From assembly GCF_000204195.1 (NCBI RefSeq), contig NZ_AFBG01000021.1, forward strand, positions 558,001 to 622,000: a stretch of 64,000 bases of DNA, in the 5' to 3' direction. A model generated the notes under the pieces. The model searched no databases. It saw only the letters and a program-made list of their open reading frames with translations, and was not told the origin of the DNA. Positions 44,847 through 52,519 of this stretch are shown piece by piece (position 1 is the first letter of the stretch; each line of letters opens with the position of its first letter). Made by a program: the position numbers and the translations under genes. Source of the DNA: Acidovorax radicis N35. GTDB lineage: Bacteria > Pseudomonadota > Gammaproteobacteria > Burkholderiales > Burkholderiaceae_C.

Positions 44847-45452
44847 TCAGGCGGTCTGATAACTCTTGACGAGGCGCGCCCAGGACGCCTCGGTGCGTGG
44901 CACTGCCTGCGGATCGCGCAGGAAGCGGACGTCGTGCAGCAAGCCCATGATCATGGAATAGATCTCGCCCACCAGCTGTTCCTGCGGGGTGTCGGCGGGC
45001 AGGTGCCCGGCCTCGATGGCCTGCAGCACAGTGCGGCGCAGTGCCGCGCGCCAGCGGGTGATCTCGGAGTGCAGCAGGTCGCGCAGCTCGCCTTCGCGGT
45101 CGTCCAGCTCGAAAGCGCCCGCGGTGTAGATGCAGCCGGTGAACGCCTCCACATCGCGCGTGCGTGCAATCCAGCGGCGCACGATCTCGTTGAGGCGTGG
45201 CAGGCCCTTGGGGTGCTGCATGGCAGGCACAAACACATCCGCCAGAAAGCGGCGCCCGAACTCCTCGATCACGGCCTTCTGCAGCGCCTCGCGCGAGCCG
45301 GCGCGTGAGAACACGCCGCTCTTGGACAGCCCCACGCGGTCGGCCACGGCCTGCAGCGTGATCGACTCCAGCCCTTCGGCCGCAGCCAGGTCCAGCGCCG
45401 CGCCCACAATGGCGGCGCGGGTGAGTTCTGATTTCTGGGTCTTGGCATCCAT
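44847..45452 (-). CDS. TetR/AcrR-family regulator
   Basis: This regulator of 201 residues has an N-terminal HTH, LTRAAIVGAALDLAAAEG then LQAVADRVGLSKSGVFSRAGSREAL, and a TetR_C-type helical ligand domain (AFTGCIYTAGAFELDD, QEQLVGEIYSMIMG). It precedes the peptide/hydrolase unit and reads in the same direction. Matching palindromes in both promoters show that it probably regulates both itself and the hydrolase operon. I start at ATG 45452; the longer upstream frame has no family match. Confidence 0.9.
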   Translation of the reverse strand: MDAKTQKSELTRAAIVGAALDLAAAEGLESITLQAVADRVGLSKSGVFSRAGSREALQKAVIEEFGRRFLADVFVPAMQHPKGLPRLNEIVRRWIARTRDVEAFTGCIYTAGAFELDDREGELRDLLHSEITRWRAALRRTVLQAIEAGHLPADTPQEQLVGEIYSMIMGLLHDVRFLRDPQAVPRTEASWARLVKSYQTA

Positions 45453-45462
45453 GGTGCGAAAT

Positions 45463-45480
45463 TTAGCACAACTGTGCGAA
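45463..45480. promoter_or_regulatory. TetR-type operator upstream of the regulator gene
   Basis: TTAGCACAACTGTGCGAA, with a GTGCGAAAT half-site just downstream at 45454-45462. It overlaps the promoter region of the TetR-family gene; its twin is at 44771-44788. Confidence 0.7.
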
Positions 45481-45641
45481 ATATGAAAATCACCATCGCC
45501 AGACGGGTTATGGATGGTGTCGATGCCGCAGAACGCCCCTGAGCGGTAGCGGGGGGCGGTTGCAGGAGGGCTCCAGACTGCAAAGGCCACCGTGCGGGGG
45601 CAGCAGGGAGTGCCGGCCCTGGCGCTAGCGAGCTTGCTGGG

Positions 45642-47771
45642 TTACGGGTACTGGTGCCCCCGGCGCGTGCGCCGCGCGTCGCCCGTGGGCAAGCCGGTGG
45701 TGGGCCCGCTGCCGGTGAGCTCGCTCGTGGCCCCGCGGGTGCTTCCTGAGGCAGCCGTATCGAAGCCATATGTGGCTTGCCATACATTCCAGCCCATGTC
45801 GTTGCCGGTGCACTCACTGTCCTTGAAAGCCAGCGCGCTCGTACTCTCGATGAGGTTGGCCGCCACGGAGAGCTGGCTGGCCAGACCCGCTGGACGGCCC
45901 TGACAAGAGAGGCCGCCGTAGGGGCTCAAGCTGCCGTTGCTGATGATGTTGTGGCTGATGCGTGTGCCAGAGCTTGAGGGGTTGAACGGCCCCCAGTTCA
46001 TGCCGATGCGCTGCTTGAAAATGGTGTTGTGGTGCACATCGTGATCGCGCATGGTGCAGGTCGCTTGAAAGCACTGCACCCCCAGGTGGATGCCGGCGTT
46101 GATGATCAGGTTGTGGTGGATGTGTACGTTGGCTGAGTTGTCCTGTGCTGAAATCTGTATGCCCATCGCAGTGCGGTTGGCGTCCGAAAACACGATGTAG
46201 TTATCGCGGTAGGTGTTGTGCTGCGAGTTGTCCTTGTCGTGAAAGCCGCCGTTCACCTTGCCCAGATTCAGCTGGTTGTTTTCAATGAGCGATTGGCCCG
46301 CGTCGAACAGGGTGGTGGCGTAGCCATTGCCCAAGTAGGTGCCGAAGTCGTTGTCCTGGATCAGGAACTTGTGCCGCCATGCTGGGCCAGAGTCGCCCCA
46401 GCCGTGGATGAACGCTGGGTTCTCGCCGTTGTCGGTAGCCTGGCCATCCAGAAAGCGCACGTGGCGGATCACCAGCCCGGCCTTGCTGGGGTCGCTCACG
46501 ATGCCCCACTGTCTCACGCCCGTGATGTCGAAGCCTTCGATGCGAGCGGCGGGAGCCAGGTCGCTGTTGACGCTGATGTTGCTTTGGGTACCAAAAGCCA
46601 GGGTCACCACCTCGTCTGGGTAGGCGAGGAATTGCTTGGACTTGTTATCGCGGATCCTGATCACGCCGGGGACGTACGAGCCCTTGCGCAAGACGATGGC
46701 TTGGCTGACGAGCGAATTGGCGAGCGCGTACGCCAGCGTCTTGTAGGGCGCAGCCAGAGTGCCGCGCCCCGAAGCATCCACGCCAGTGGGGGCCACGAAA
46801 AGAAAGCGCGAAGCAGCGGACTGGATCGTGAAACTGTGCTCCAGTGTTTTCTGGGCCGCGCCACTGTCCTTGATCTCCAGGGTGAGCACATAGGTGCCTT
46901 CGCTCGCAGGGGTGAAGCGCACTGTGCCCCGGCGCCAATCCAGCGAGACCCCTGTGGTGCTTTGCGGCACACCCCCCAGGGTAAAGCTCTTGATGCGGTA
47001 CTCGTACGGAAAGATGCCGCCCACGACACCCGGGCGGCTTTCGTACGCAATGCCCGGATAGGCGATGTCACGCATGCCAAACGAGACGGCCAGCGCTGCG
47101 TTGGGCAGCGTCTCGGGCAGGGTCAGGTGCGCTGCGCTGGTGTACAGGCAACGCACAAACACCGGCGCGCCGTCGGCCGGTACGGTGGCGGGCGCCGTGC
47201 TGGACACTGCACACGCCTGGCCCGCAGGTTGTGCCAGCACACGCAAGTCCAGCGGCGCACCGGCAGCCACCTGGGGCGTGAAGGTGTAAGGCTGGTTCAG
47301 CGTTGCATCCAGCGTGGCTGAACCGTGCCCCAGCTTGAGCGTTGCCCCTAGCCCCAGGCCCTGGATGCGGACATTCAGGGGGACGGCAGAAGCTGCGGGC
47401 GGTGGTGCAGGCGGCGGTGGTGCAGGTGGCGGTGGTGCAGGTGGCGGCGGTGCAGGTGGCGGCGGTGCAGGCGGCGGCGGTGCAGGTGGCGGCGGTGCAG
47501 GCGGCGGCGGTGATGCCGGTGGAGGCGAGACAGGTGGGGCAGTTGGTGGTTCAGGTGTCGGAGGTGTCGTGGGTGCTGGCGAAGGCGAAGGCGCCGGTGG
47601 CGGCGTTGTGGGTTGCGCGGGAGAGGGTGCGGGCGCTGGGTTCGCAGTGGTCACGGTGTCCTCCGAGCCACCGCCGCAAGCGGCCAGCCCCGCGCCGACA
47701 GCGCACAACATCAGAGAAATCGCGGCCAGGCGTTGGGCCTGGCGAGATGGTTTGTAAGGGCTTGGAGACAT
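45642..47771 (-). CDS. Secreted lipoprotein with Pro-rich linker and right-handed beta-helix
   Basis: This lipoprotein of 709 residues has a lipobox GLAAC (Cys32), then a proline-rich linker of about 85 residues containing eight PPPPA units. Its middle has beta-sandwich-like segments. The C-terminal half resembles a parallel beta-helix of pectate-lyase/DUF1565 type: RFLFVAPTGVDASGRGTLAAPYKT, then NNQLNLG, VHIHHNLIINAG, HDVHHNTIFKQ and RISHNIISNG. These repeats with regularly spaced Asn/His strands are typical of carbohydrate-active proteins at the cell surface. It is one of three tandem secreted lipoproteins. Start ATG 47771; other upstream starts lie in sequence without export signal. Confidence 0.83.
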   Translation of the reverse strand: MSPSPYKPSRQAQRLAAISLMLCAVGAGLAACGGGSEDTVTTANPAPAPSPAQPTTPPPAPSPSPAPTTPPTPEPPTAPPVSPPPASPPPPAPPPPAPPPPAPPPPAPPPPAPPPPAPPPPAPPPAASAVPLNVRIQGLGLGATLKLGHGSATLDATLNQPYTFTPQVAAGAPLDLRVLAQPAGQACAVSSTAPATVPADGAPVFVRCLYTSAAHLTLPETLPNAALAVSFGMRDIAYPGIAYESRPGVVGGIFPYEYRIKSFTLGGVPQSTTGVSLDWRRGTVRFTPASEGTYVLTLEIKDSGAAQKTLEHSFTIQSAASRFLFVAPTGVDASGRGTLAAPYKTLAYALANSLVSQAIVLRKGSYVPGVIRIRDNKSKQFLAYPDEVVTLAFGTQSNISVNSDLAPAARIEGFDITGVRQWGIVSDPSKAGLVIRHVRFLDGQATDNGENPAFIHGWGDSGPAWRHKFLIQDNDFGTYLGNGYATTLFDAGQSLIENNQLNLGKVNGGFHDKDNSQHNTYRDNYIVFSDANRTAMGIQISAQDNSANVHIHHNLIINAGIHLGVQCFQATCTMRDHDVHHNTIFKQRIGMNWGPFNPSSSGTRISHNIISNGSLSPYGGLSCQGRPAGLASQLSVAANLIESTSALAFKDSECTGNDMGWNVWQATYGFDTAASGSTRGATSELTGSGPTTGLPTGDARRTRRGHQYP
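47400..47513. repeat. 15-bp tandem repeat encoding PPPPA units
   Basis: About seven and a half copies of a 15-bp unit (GGTGGCGGCGGTGCA and variants) in the beta-helix lipoprotein gene. Since the unit is a multiple of three, changes in copy number would lengthen or shorten the linker without breaking the frame. Confidence 0.85.
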
Positions 47772-47872
47772 CGGCGATACCTGGAGGGGCAAAGGGGCGT
47801 GCAGGGGTTGTTGCATGGCGCGGTGCGGGTGGAGGGGTTGTTCGAGGGCGCTGATTTCGCTGGCGGTGCGGG

Positions 47873-49387
47873 TCACGGCGACACCCCCATGAGGTCTGCG
47901 GGTTGTTGGCCAAAGACCTGGATCTTCGAGATGTGGAACGTGGTTGCCGCATCGAAGCCCGAGTTGGCCCAGCCCATCAGGTAGCCTGCGCGCCACTGCC
48001 GCAGGTTTGCCGCCACGTCGCTGCGCTTGTCCATGTCGGCGTTTGTTATGTTGTGGCGCATGGTGTAGGCCGCCTCACCCTGCTTGCGTGCGAACGTTCG
48101 GATCACGCCGTTTTTGGCCCCCGGTGTGGTGGAGAACTTGCCGTGAAAGATGATGTCCATGTACTTTCCGTAGTCGGCCGGCGTGATCAGCGCCCCCCCG
48201 TTGGCGACGCTGCCGGTCACCGTGTTCCCGCCTCGGGTATAGCCAACCGTAACAATGCTGTGGGTGCCGCCCGAAAAGTACCAGTCGCTGTCGGTCTGCC
48301 AGACGATCGTGGAACCAAGACCTGTGGACGAGTAGCCGTCGGTCCAGATGGCCAGCAATTTGTTGTTGGCGGCCCATTGCGAGCGCCCCGTGCTGGTCAG
48401 CGCGCTGTTGCGCGTGGTGTTGGTGAGCGTGCCGGCCCAGACGGCGTTGTATGCGGATTTGGCGGCGAAGCGCAGAAACACGTTGCTGGCACCTATCTGC
48501 GAGATCACCCCTTCGGAGACACCATCGGTGCCGCGCACCTTGTCTCCCACCCGCCAGCCTGCGGTGGTTGCATTGGCGATTTGGAGCTCGGTGTCGTGCC
48601 GGTGCCCGTAGTTGGCTGGTATGTGCCAGCGCACGCGCAGCCAGAACTCGTCCTGGGGCGGCATCGTGAATCGCATTTCGCTCATGCCGTAGTTGCCGGG
48701 CACCACGCCTGCGTAGGTAAACGGCAGCGCCAGGCCTGAGCCGTCGGCAGTGGGCGTCAGGCTCCAGCTGGTGCTGGCAAAAGCCCACCCGTTCTTGGCG
48801 GCGAGGGTATCGCCCCTTGGAAAGTCATAGTCCACGATGGCCTGGGTGCCCGGCGTGGTGGTGGTGGCCGAGGCACTGGAGCCTGACTGGTTTCCCGCCG
48901 CATCGACGGCAGCCACATGGAAGGTGTAACTGGTGGCGGGCGAAAGGCCCGTGACGGTGAACGGGTTGGTGGTGGCGGTGGCCACCTGAGAGCCATTGCG
49001 ATAGACACGGTATCCGGTCACGGCGACGTTGTCCGTGCTGGCGGCCCACTGCAGCTGCACGCTGGTGGAGCTTGCCACGGTGGCGGTGAGGGCGCTGGGC
49101 GTGGAGGGGGGCGTGATGTCGGCCACCGGAGCTGGAGCTGGAGCTGGAGCTGGAGCTGGAGCTGGAGCTGGAGCTGGAGCTGGGCCTTGTCCTGGTGCGG
49201 GGGGTGGGGCCGAAGCGGGCCCTGGAGCCGCAGGTATCGCCGCATCCGTGGATGTTGCGGGGTCTTGCGAGCCCCCGCAGGCGGCAAGTCCGGCTGCCAG
49301 CGTCCATGCCATGAGGGCTTTCGCCACGCGTTGTTGGGCGCCAGGCGCGTGCGTGGGCGCAGGTGTGGTGGGTGTGTTGGGCAGCAT
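47873..49387 (-). CDS. Secreted lipoprotein with fibronectin type III domain and unknown C-terminal module
   Basis: This lipoprotein of 504 residues has lipobox GLAAC (Cys37), a (PA)n linker at about 68-88 and an FnIII domain at about 92-185 (VQLQWAASTDNVAVTGYRVYR and GLSPATSYTFHVAAVDAAGN). The remaining 310 residues form a beta-rich module that includes RFTMPPQDEFWLRVRWHIPANYGHRHDTELQI and a DYGKYMDIIFHGKF strand; I suspect a carbohydrate-binding jelly-roll fold but cannot name a family. It is divergent from nothing: the gene follows the lyase gene on the same strand, so the two may be co-transcribed. Confidence 0.78.
   Translation of the reverse strand: MLPNTPTTPAPTHAPGAQQRVAKALMAWTLAAGLAACGGSQDPATSTDAAIPAAPGPASAPPPAPGQGPAPAPAPAPAPAPAPAPAPVADITPPSTPSALTATVASSTSVQLQWAASTDNVAVTGYRVYRNGSQVATATTNPFTVTGLSPATSYTFHVAAVDAAGNQSGSSASATTTTPGTQAIVDYDFPRGDTLAAKNGWAFASTSWSLTPTADGSGLALPFTYAGVVPGNYGMSEMRFTMPPQDEFWLRVRWHIPANYGHRHDTELQIANATTAGWRVGDKVRGTDGVSEGVISQIGASNVFLRFAAKSAYNAVWAGTLTNTTRNSALTSTGRSQWAANNKLLAIWTDGYSSTGLGSTIVWQTDSDWYFSGGTHSIVTVGYTRGGNTVTGSVANGGALITPADYGKYMDIIFHGKFSTTPGAKNGVIRTFARKQGEAAYTMRHNITNADMDKRSDVAANLRQWRAGYLMGWANSGFDAATTFHISKIQVFGQQPADLMGVSP
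49128..49182. repeat. GGAGCT hexamer tandem repeat encoding (PA)n
   Basis: Nine copies of GGAGCT in the FnIII lipoprotein gene, encoding alternating Pro and Ala (or Gln/Pro on the other side). It is in frame for any copy number, so length variation between strains would not disrupt the protein. Confidence 0.85.
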
Positions 49388-49851
49388 CGAGCGCAGATCC
49401 TTCGGGTCTGTGGGGTGTGGTGCCCGGGCTCTATTCCAGGCGTTGTTATCGGCTGCCGCGGGTATGCGAAGCCCCCTCTGGACGCGGATTTTGTGGTGGT
49501 ATGACGTCGTACGTGATCAGGGTCGCCCCTAAATTTGTTAATCCTTGTAATTTTTCGGGTGCATGCAGCGGTGCGGCAAAGGCCTTGAGCTGTCAAGCAC
49601 ATGACTGACACCGATGGCTTTTTGCGCAGGGCGCTGCCAAGTTGCCATGCAGGGAGGCACCCCCTCCCTGCATGGCCGCATTGCTTCGGCCGCAGGCCTG
49701 CGCCCGCCCTTCGTTCCCCAGATCTGTCTGTACGAGAACGGGCTGCGCGATGGGCGCGGACTGCAGTTCGGCAGCCGCGACAGGCTGTGTCGCCGGCCCA
49801 CCGCTGTGCTGGCCCGGACACCTGCCGGGCGCGCAGTGGTTTCCTGGCGCC
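49388..49851. other. Intergenic region with hairpin and gene remnant
   Basis: These 464 bp include the promoter side of the FnIII gene, an AT-rich stretch around 49530-49560, a perfect 13-bp hairpin at 49645-49675 and, from 49705, a decayed fragment of an acetoacetyl-CoA synthetase gene. No intact gene is present. Confidence 0.7.
49645..49675. repeat. Perfect 13-bp hairpin
   Basis: CCATGCAGGGAGG (49645-49657) and CCTCCCTGCATGG (49663-49675) form an exact stem with a 5-nt loop and no T-tract. It lies just left of the gene remnant at the edge of the lyase block. Confidence 0.7.
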
Positions 49852-49853
49852 CT
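49705..49853 (+). pseudogene. Decayed 5' fragment of an acetoacetyl-CoA synthetase gene
   Basis: Two blocks match the 5' end of the intact gene at 52520. The first (49705-49795) reads PFVPQICLYENGLRDGRGLQF where the intact protein has PFIPQIRLYQNWLRDERGLAF. The second, around 49801-49853, aligns with the segment ending AQWFPGAQ but contains a 1-bp deletion. About 60 bp between the blocks is lost. Similarity stops at the stop codon of the leftward lyase gene. The fragment therefore is a partial duplication, truncated at that junction and no longer functional. Confidence 0.75.
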
Positions 49854-52239
49854 ACTGGGCCAGGGCCGCGATCTGCACGGAAGTCAGCGCCCCGCTGTAG
49901 AGGCGGAAATCCTGCATGCGGCCCGCAAAGTACGGGTCGGACCCGTACTGCGCGCGGCCCAGCCAGTTCTGCGTGGTGGCGCCCAGCTGGTGGGGTGCAA
50001 AGGGCGCATCCGCCAGGGTGCCGGTGGCCTGCCCGTCCACAAAGAGGGTCACGGTGTTGCCCCGGCGGGTCACCGCCAGGTGCACCCACCGGCCCGTGCC
50101 CAGCGCCACCGAGGACGTGACGTTTTCCTCGCCGAAATAGGTGGTGCCAGTGGAGGCAAAGCGCAGCGTGCTGGTGTTGGCGAGCAGGGCCAGGTAGGCG
50201 ATGTCGCTGGAGCCGATGTCAAACACGCGGGCGTTCCCGGCGCTCGCGCTTTGCCGGTAGACCCAGACTGCGACCGTGAAGTCGGCCATGTCTTTCATGA
50301 TGCCCGTGGGCAGGACCACGTGGCCGCTGGTGCCGTCGAGGGCCACGGCGCTGCTGCCCGCCGTGCGTCCCGTGCCCCACGACGTGCCGCCCACCAGGCG
50401 GCCATGCAGCGCGTTGCCGCTCTGGTCGGTGGCCGATGTGCCGTTGCCTTCGTTCAAGGGCAGGTGCAGCCTCAGCTGCGGCGTGGTGGCGACGCTGCGC
50501 ACTTCGGCACCCGTGAGCCGCCCCGTTGGGGTGACTGCCACGATGCGGTAGTGCCAGGTGCCGGCGCCGGGTGTGTCGGTATGGGTGCGTTCCTCGCCCA
50601 CGGTGGTGAGTGTGGTGAACGGGCCCGGCGCTGCGGGTGCGCGCTGCACCTCATAGGCCGTGGCGTAGGCGCTGCCCCACCACGACAGCAGTACCTGGCC
50701 GTTGACGAGGTAGGCCGTGAGCCCGCTGGGCGCGGCGCCCTGGGCGATGGGCGGGAGCGAGAAGGTCAGGGTGCCCATGCCGGGGTCATCCCCTGTGCCG
50801 CGCGGCTCCGGCCGCAGCTTGGCCGCAAGTGCGGTCACGTAGGGCGCGGAGAGTCCTTTGCGGTTGACGTAATGGTTGTACAGCACTTCCCAGCAGGGGC
50901 GATGGTTCGGACGGCTGGCCGCTGACACGGCGGTGAAGACGCCCTGCCGGTTGGCATACCGGAAAAACGGCAACGTCGGGTACACGCCACCCGCATCGGC
51001 CAGGTTGCTGGCCGCCACGTATTCGGCGGCCGAGAGCAGCCGGTTGTTCCAGTAGCCGTACAGATCGTCGCCCTGCGACCAGGCCATCTCGCACAGCGCC
51101 CCGCACAGCGACATTCCGAGCGTGGCATGCCCCTGGTCGCGCCCACTCTCCTGCCATTGCCCCAGGTGCCCGGGGTGGATGGCGTAGACGTTGTGCGCGG
51201 CCGCGCCATTGCCCCGGCCGCTCTTGTAGTAGTCGATGGCCTCGTTGTACAGGTCGCGCCGGTCACAGCAGATGCCGATGGCCATGATGGCGTTGATGTT
51301 GCACAGATCCCAGTTGGCCCAGTAGTTGGTGATGTTGGCGCCGTTGTGTTCCACCAGGAAACGGCGGCTCAGCGGGTAAAACACTTCCAGCAGCAGTTTC
51401 TGGAACCGGGCCAGGCCTTCGGGCGACCAGCCGGAGTAGCTGCGCAGGAGTTCCACCGTGTTGGCCCACTGGTAGCCGTAGATGCCAGCGGCGAGGTAGC
51501 GGTCCGCATTGCCGGTGAGCGTGGTCATGGTGCTCGACCACGCATCCAGGAAAGCCACGGCACGGTCGGCATAGGCATTGTCCTGGGACACCTTCCAGCG
51601 CAGCGCCAGCTGGTAGGCCCGCTGCATGTCCTTGATCATGGTGCCGAAGTTCTGCCCATCGCCGCCACGGATCACCACGGCCAGCGGGTGGGGCCACATA
51701 TCGCCGTTCAGCGAGGAATGCCCCGAAAACTGAAGCGCGTTCCAGCCACTCACCCAAGGCGCAGCGTTCTCGGCAATCTTGGCGCGCATGCGCGCAAAGT
51801 CGGCATCCGTATGCAGCCCGCCCGGGTGCACAAAGGCACTGGGGGCTGGTGGCGGTGGCGGTGGCGGTGGCGCCGCAGGAGGCGGCGGTGCGGCGGGTGG
51901 GGGTGGCGCAGCAGGTGGAGGAGGGGGCGCAGGTGGAGGGGGCGAAGCAGGTGGAGGGGGCGAAGCAGGTGGAGGGGGCGCGGTGGGTGGTGTAGAGGGT
52001 GGTGCGGTGGTAGGGGGGGCCGTTGGGGCTGGCGGCGCTGCGGGAGAGGGCGGCGTGGTGCCGGGCGTCGGCGCGGGTGGAGGTGCATCCCCCCCAATCG
52101 GCGCCGAACTGGTGGGTGGCCCGTTGGTGGCGTCGGCCGGGTTGCCGCCACAGGCCACCAGCGTGCCTGCCAGGGGCATGGCGGCCATGCCCTTGAGAAC
52201 GCGGCGCCGCACCGCGAAGTTCTTGTTGTTGTGATTCAT
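49852..52239 (-). CDS. Alginate-lyase-like polysaccharide lyase lipoprotein with LamG-type C-terminal domain
   Basis: This lipoprotein of 795 residues has a twin-arginine-like leader (RRRVLKGMAAMPLAGTLVAC, Cys30), a proline/alanine-rich linker of about 100 residues, and a catalytic-looking region with HPGGLHTDADFARMR, NITNYWANWDLCNINA and QESGRDQGHATLGM, the last close to the QESGRDQ-type motif of the alginate lyase family. An FnIII-like segment (about 500-585) and a LamG/concanavalin-like domain (about 588-795, LRLHLPLNEGNGTSATDQSG and ALDGTSGHVVLP) follow. It likely depolymerises an acidic polysaccharide at the cell surface. The substrate cannot be fixed from sequence. Confidence 0.82.
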   Translation of the reverse strand: MNHNNKNFAVRRRVLKGMAAMPLAGTLVACGGNPADATNGPPTSSAPIGGDAPPPAPTPGTTPPSPAAPPAPTAPPTTAPPSTPPTAPPPPASPPPPASPPPPAPPPPPAAPPPPAAPPPPAAPPPPPPPPAPSAFVHPGGLHTDADFARMRAKIAENAAPWVSGWNALQFSGHSSLNGDMWPHPLAVVIRGGDGQNFGTMIKDMQRAYQLALRWKVSQDNAYADRAVAFLDAWSSTMTTLTGNADRYLAAGIYGYQWANTVELLRSYSGWSPEGLARFQKLLLEVFYPLSRRFLVEHNGANITNYWANWDLCNINAIMAIGICCDRRDLYNEAIDYYKSGRGNGAAAHNVYAIHPGHLGQWQESGRDQGHATLGMSLCGALCEMAWSQGDDLYGYWNNRLLSAAEYVAASNLADAGGVYPTLPFFRYANRQGVFTAVSAASRPNHRPCWEVLYNHYVNRKGLSAPYVTALAAKLRPEPRGTGDDPGMGTLTFSLPPIAQGAAPSGLTAYLVNGQVLLSWWGSAYATAYEVQRAPAAPGPFTTLTTVGEERTHTDTPGAGTWHYRIVAVTPTGRLTGAEVRSVATTPQLRLHLPLNEGNGTSATDQSGNALHGRLVGGTSWGTGRTAGSSAVALDGTSGHVVLPTGIMKDMADFTVAVWVYRQSASAGNARVFDIGSSDIAYLALLANTSTLRFASTGTTYFGEENVTSSVALGTGRWVHLAVTRRGNTVTLFVDGQATGTLADAPFAPHQLGATTQNWLGRAQYGSDPYFAGRMQDFRLYSGALTSVQIAALAQ
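51846..51990. repeat. GC-rich tandem repeats encoding Pro/Ala linker of the lyase
   Basis: A run of GGTGGC units followed by degenerate 18-bp copies (GGTGGAGGGGGCGAAGCA type). They encode PPPPP, AAPPPP and ASPPPP blocks and keep the frame whatever the copy number. Confidence 0.8.
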
Positions 52240-52519
52240 GTGTCTGGATAGGTATCCGCCGGTAGGGGCGGGCAATGGCACACAGCCATGCGGCCAAAAG
52301 GGGATGCAATGCAAATCTTGTGCCGGTGCGATGTTTCTGCTAGCTAGTCGCCCACACGGAGGGCGGCTGGGCGCTGACGGCGGCGATGGGGGCAAAGCGT
52401 GTTTCCATTTTTGTCAGACCGAGGACCGGGGTGGCGAAGACCGCACCACGGCGCCCCGTGTCAAGCGGGCGACGGGCCCGTCTGGCCGGGCGGCGGTGGC
52501 ACTGGTACGCTGCGTCGCC

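Noticed and set aside
47400..49182. Tandem repeats as a CRISPR array or origin iterons
   Set aside because: Units are 6 or 15 bp, contiguous without spacers, and lie in frame in coding sequence; no cas or rep genes are near.
45642..52239. Prophage tail or phage lysis genes
   Set aside because: The proteins are lipoproteins with carbohydrate-active-like folds and no phage structural genes, integrase or lysis genes are present.
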